64,000 nucleotides of DNA from Cannabis sativa (Eukaryota; Streptophyta; Magnoliopsida; Rosales; Cannabaceae): assembly GCF_029168945.1 (NCBI RefSeq), contig NC_083607.1, positions 41,773,257 to 41,837,256 of the forward strand, written 5' to 3'. Made by a program: the position numbers and the translations under genes. Position 1 is the first letter of the stretch, and each line of letters opens with the position of its first letter. The notes beneath the pieces are model-generated. The model made no database searches. It was not told the origin of the DNA and saw nothing but the letters and a program-made list of their open reading frames with translations. This document shows, in pieces, positions 59,759 through 64,000 of the stretch.

Positions 59759-62700
59759 GGATTATATATCTCTGCCTTAATTTATTTTGAGTTTTATATA
59801 TATATATACTTTTACAGGGTTCTTTATTTATAATATAAATTAGATATATTTTATATATATACTTTCATATTATATAATCCCGATTATATATATATACACA
59901 TTCATACTCAATTCCTTTTTATACATATATATATTCATATTCATATTCATCTTCATATATATATATACATATATATATATTTATATTCGTATGCATCTTC
60001 ATATATAAGTATATATACGTATATGATCGGTTCTTAATTTATATATATTTTATATATATATTCATATTCATATAATTCCGATCATATATATACATTTTAA
60101 TTCAATCTATGTATATACATATCTATATATTCATATTTTAATTTTGTTTATATATATTATATATATACGTAAGTATTGTTGTATATATACGTATATATAT
60201 ATTTTATATATACTTTTATTGCATGAAATTGTATGTAATACTCTCTTCTATACATTAATGATGATTTTATGCAGTATATATTGTATACGAGTATATATAT
60301 ACATGAAAGTTTTATGCTTCGGTCTGTATTTTTTCCGTTTTCATTTTTGGTATTTATTTTGAATTCTATATGCATTACTATATTCATAAGATATTATAGA
60401 TCGATTTTGTGCATCAAAATAATTTTAATACTTTAAAATCTAAAAAACTTTACTGGAAAAATCCATTCGGACCCGAGAACACCTTTTGAAATTAAAGTAT
60501 ACATTTTGCGTGTTTTCAATGCTTGAAATCAATATAGATCTCTTAATTTTTTTCATTTAGATCATTTTAGAATTGATTTCATGATTTTTGGAAGTTTAAG
60601 GAAAATTTATTATGTCGTTTTTCAGGGCAGATTTTTCAAAAAAAAAAAAAGGAAAATTAAGAAAAATTTAAGGAAATTCCGAAATTTTATTATTTTGATT
60701 TATTTTTGGAATTTTATTTTATTTCCTTATTTTGTTTATTTAGTCAATTAAATTACATTTGTTTAAACTTTCCATTCTTATTTAATATATATCTTCATAT
60801 ATTATATGTTATTTAGTAATAAATTATTATGGAAAGTTTTTAATTTGGTAAATTAATTACATGCTTTATTTTTACATGTAATTACAATAATTGTGATATT
60901 TTAAGAATGTGAATATTTAATTATTCTACAATTAAGTGCGCAATTATTATATTTATTTACCAATTAAGTAATTTATTGATTAAATTAATTGATAATCTAC
61001 CATTAAGTATATTTTTTAATTTTGCATTTAATTCATTTCATATAATTAATTGTACTAATTTGTATATTTACCTTATTTATACAAATTAATTATTAGTGCA
61101 AATATTTAAGATATTATATGGTCATAAATGCATAATTAATTATATATTATGGAATTAAGCATTTAATTTATTATCATACAATAATTGTATTAATTTGTAT
61201 TTATTTGGCAAATTTATTTTTAATACAATTAATTTTGATTTGTATGATTTAAATGCTATACATAAATTCCTTTTATAGTGCTAGATATATTTAGCAATAT
61301 TCAAACATTAAGATAGGTTGAATATTTTATTATAGCACATTAAGTTTCATAAAACTTCATAAAATTATTCATAAAATATTCATAAAACTTCCTAAAATGA
61401 ATAAAATATAAATAAAATGTAAGTAATTTTGTGGTTTGACATAAAAAAACATGAACTTGGGACAAATGCTCATATCTAGAACGGTTTTTAATGATCTTCG
61501 GACGACTACACTAGGAGCACTAATCTCAGTGATTGTTTATTATGTTAATAACGAAATTACTTTTAGGTAGAGCCCAATACCTAATGTCAAAGTGAAAATA
61601 TAATTTTATATAATTAGGGAGTAGCCACAGCATCCTTATTTGTATAAAATTATATATTAATTAAAATTCACCTTAATGGACATAACTTGTAATTAATTAT
61701 ATAGATATAATAATTTTACCCCACATGGATTTTATTATATTTATATAATTAATTAGGATAATATGTTAAATTAAATTCTCTTAATTTACCCCACAGGGAG
61801 TTATGGAGATTTAATTTAATAGTGTTATCACAAATTTAATTAAAGATAGATAATAAACCTTCATTTTCCAAAACTAATTGTTTAATTAAATCTATCATAA
61901 AGTTCATCTAATTTTATTAAATTTAAAATTTAGCCCACAGGCAATTTTAGATTTAGTAAAATTTTAATCTTTAGTTTATACTTTAGTGTCTAGTGAACCA
62001 CATAATTTTAAATAATTAGGGAGTAGCCATAACATCCTTAATTATATAAAATTATATATATTAAGTGGATTAAGATCACATAATGGACATGAATTATGTG
62101 AACATAATAATCTTACCCTACAGGGATTTTATTTTATTTACATGATTAATATGTTAAATTAAATTCTCTTAATTTATCCCACAGGGAATTATGTAGATTT
62201 AATTTAATAATTTTATCAAAAAGTATAAAATTTTGAAACATTTATAAATAATTAAGTGTTTCATACCTTTCATTGAGATAGAAATATTAAACTTTAAGTT
62301 TTTTCATAAATTGTGTAAATCTATCATAATCTACATCTAAATCTAATCTTATTAAATTAAAAATTTAGCCCACAGGCAATTTTTGTTTAATAAGATTTCA
62401 TATTTAAGCATGTTTATTCATTGGTAAAAACATGATTCATTTAAACCTCAAAACTTTATATGTAATTTTATTACATCACTATTCATACATTTCTTCCATA
62501 CGAGTAGAAATTTTCAAAATTTATTCTGATAACTTCATCTAAAATGTATAGTTTTTACTGTATAATTAAGAAAAATAAATCACACTTTATTATCACCAAT
62601 AAATTTTAATTTATTATGTATGAATTCATTCTAATATAGTTAATGTGATTATTAACACATAGTGGATTATTTTAAATTGTTATTCCACATTCATAATTTC

Positions 62701-62950
62701 TTCCAAGGTTTACAAATAAACCTAAGAAAGTCAGTAACTGTGAGCAAATCTTATCCACAGACAAGATAAGTTCTCACATTTAGAAGTTTAAGGAACAAGC
62801 AATATAGTAGTGACTTTGTTTTAAAATTAGCAAAGATCTTTATGTTCCAAGCTTCTTTTGAAACTTGATTTAGACACATTTAAAGGTCTTTACTATAAAA
62901 TGATGTCACTCATAAAGATATGCAAGTTCAATCTGACAATAAGAAATGTG
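59759..62950 (+). other. Non-coding leader of the right-hand copia element
   Basis: It begins with about 500 bases of TATATA-rich low-complexity DNA (59790-60330), then AT-rich sequence without open frames. A repeated block at 61600-62400 is listed separately. No gag domain could be recognised. Confidence 0.5.
61600..62400. repeat. Twofold repeat block with recurring CCCACAGG motif
   Basis: Two diverged copies about 385-435 bases apart share the same order of phrases: ATTAGGGAGTAGCCA(C/T)A (about 61613 and 62017), ACC(C/T)ACA(T/G)GGATTTTAT, TTAATTTA(C/T)CCCACAGGGA (about 61785 and 62175) and TTTAGCCCACAGGCAATTTT (about 61930 and 62365). The block is otherwise AT-rich. Confidence 0.8.
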
Positions 62951-62959
62951 TTATTAATA

Positions 62960-63930
62960 AGAACTTTTCTACATTATAGAACCAAAAATTATGGAACATA
63001 TATCCATAAATAGAATAAATGTTAGTAAATGATGGGGATATTCATTACACTGATTTTACTAACTTTATTTAGAACTTGTGTGAAATTCATTAAGAATATG
63101 TATTCCAACAAGTCAAAATCGGTGCATATTAGAATTCTATCATATTAGAAATTATACAAGTCAATTAATTTTGAAGACATGGACTCAAATTTTGCATTTC
63201 TTTTTTAATGATTACTCACATAAATTATTTTTCTACAAAAGTATAGATTTATATGTTTCAAAGACATTTAAATCTTAAGTAGAGAAATAGGGCATTTTGC
63301 ATATTAAGATAGTGAGATCAAATATAAAATGGAGAAAATTACATTAAAATTCGTGAGTATGGATAAACTCCCAGTCCATTTGTAAAGTTTCTTTAAAAGC
63401 ATGGATTCATTGCCCAATACATATGCCTGGTACACCTAAATCATAGTGTGTGATAGATTTAAGAAACTAAGCATTTTTTTGGACATGGGGTGGAGCCTAC
63501 ATAGCAAACTCCAAACCTTCCTAAATCTTTGTCTATTGATACTCTTAAATGGGGGTGTACATATCGAATCGTGTTCTAACCAAAGTTGTTTCTCAAACAT
63601 ATTTTGAGTTGTGATAAGGTTGAAAATCGACTTGATGACATGTACACATTTTATAAATACTCACATATAGTTAGAGTACAAATGTCAAAGAAAAAAAAAA
63701 TCTGGGCCCAAAACCATAAATGAGCATATTTCTTTTGAAAAGCTATAAGGTTTAAGGGTTACATATTTTATTATCCATCTCACAACACTAGAACTGTGGA
63801 ATTAAGAATTGACTTGATCAGTGGGAGTGATCAATCTAGGAACCTAGTTTCAGAGAAAGATCATTCATATTTTCTCAAACTTCCACCTCAAGTGTTAGAT
63901 TAATTATGATTCACAACAACCCTTAAGATT
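62960..63930 (+). pseudogene. Decayed copia integrase of the right-hand element
   Basis: Plus-strand pieces in changing frames follow the copia integrase order. A HISINRI-like zinc-finger-side piece is near 63000, FFNDYSHKLFFYKS is near 63220, a VRSDRGGEYY-like piece is near 63310, MPGTP is near 63430, SNSKPS is near 63500 and WGCTY is near 63550. The last, at 63750-63840, reads GYIFYYPSHNTRTVELR then ISGSDQSRNLVS. Many stops and frameshifts make it non-functional. Reverse transcriptase would lie beyond the window. Confidence 0.7.
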
Positions 63931-64000
63931 AATGGTTATTGAGAATTCATAACTAATCATTAATAATCTACAAGCCATTGATAAAATTCTAATAAGTTAT

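Noticed and set aside
59790..60390. Open frames of 72 and 76 codons rich in Tyr and Ile on both strands
   Set aside because: Produced by TATATA low-complexity sequence in the copia leader.
1..64000. tRNA, rRNA, CRISPR or Helitron signals
   Set aside because: No cloverleaf-type tRNA, rRNA segment or regularly spaced repeat array was recognised by eye, and no Helitron TC...CTRR structure with a 3' hairpin could be supported. A dedicated scan could still find a diverged tRNA-derived element.

Overview
This is nuclear DNA from a flowering plant, almost certainly a eudicot. It is AT-rich, has three spliced or UTR-intron plant genes with GT-AG introns, and the remainder is mostly layered transposable elements. 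Rosales (hemp/hop relatives) is a guess from the look of the repeat families; no sequence search was possible. Nothing prokaryotic or CRISPR-like is present.

Host genes form one compact island at about 16.9-28.3 kb. UTP18 (plus strand, 17316-19001) encodes a WD40 protein of the U3 snoRNP/SSU processome. Chloroplast-type glutathione reductase (minus strand, ten coding exons, 21353-25080) gives a complete 559-residue protein. The RNA polymerase III stalk subunit RPC8/Rpc25 (minus strand, seven coding exons, 25754-27863) gives a complete 199-residue protein. UTP18 and GR converge; GR and RPC8 are in tandem. Two of the genes carry small fold-back elements in introns.

The left flank (1-13.8 kb) is a minus-strand Ty3/gypsy gag-protease relic. 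Its gag frame is split by a 10.15-kb copia-type element (element A, 828-10977, TSD CAAAC). To the right is the 3' end of another gypsy element (PPT plus LTR at 13026-13753) with an antisense coiled-coil reading frame.

The right flank (28.4-58 kb) holds two L1-type LINEs. The first (minus, 28882-about 35395) is interrupted by a solo LTR (TSD AGAAG). The second (plus, 43204-56173) sits inside an exon of a beta-carbonic anhydrase fragment. It was itself hit by a 10.07-kb copia-type element (element B, TSD GGAGA) and by a 730-bp hAT element (TSD TTCGCTGT). Elements A and B, the solo LTR, a deleted copy (36589-38500) and a truncated inverted LTR belong to one LTR family, giving seven LTR copies in 64 kb. 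Elements A and B carry the same broken polyprotein remnants, so this is a non-autonomous family that spread after losing coding capacity. Two further fold-back elements have perfect 9-bp TSDs (Mutator type). A different decayed copia element starts near 59.2 kb and runs off the window.

No clearly new biological system was found. The most informative points are the nested-insertion history, the carbonic anhydrase exon split by the LINE, the shared-decay copia family with an exchangeable GC-rich leader segment, and the phased repeat in the leader of the right-hand copia element.
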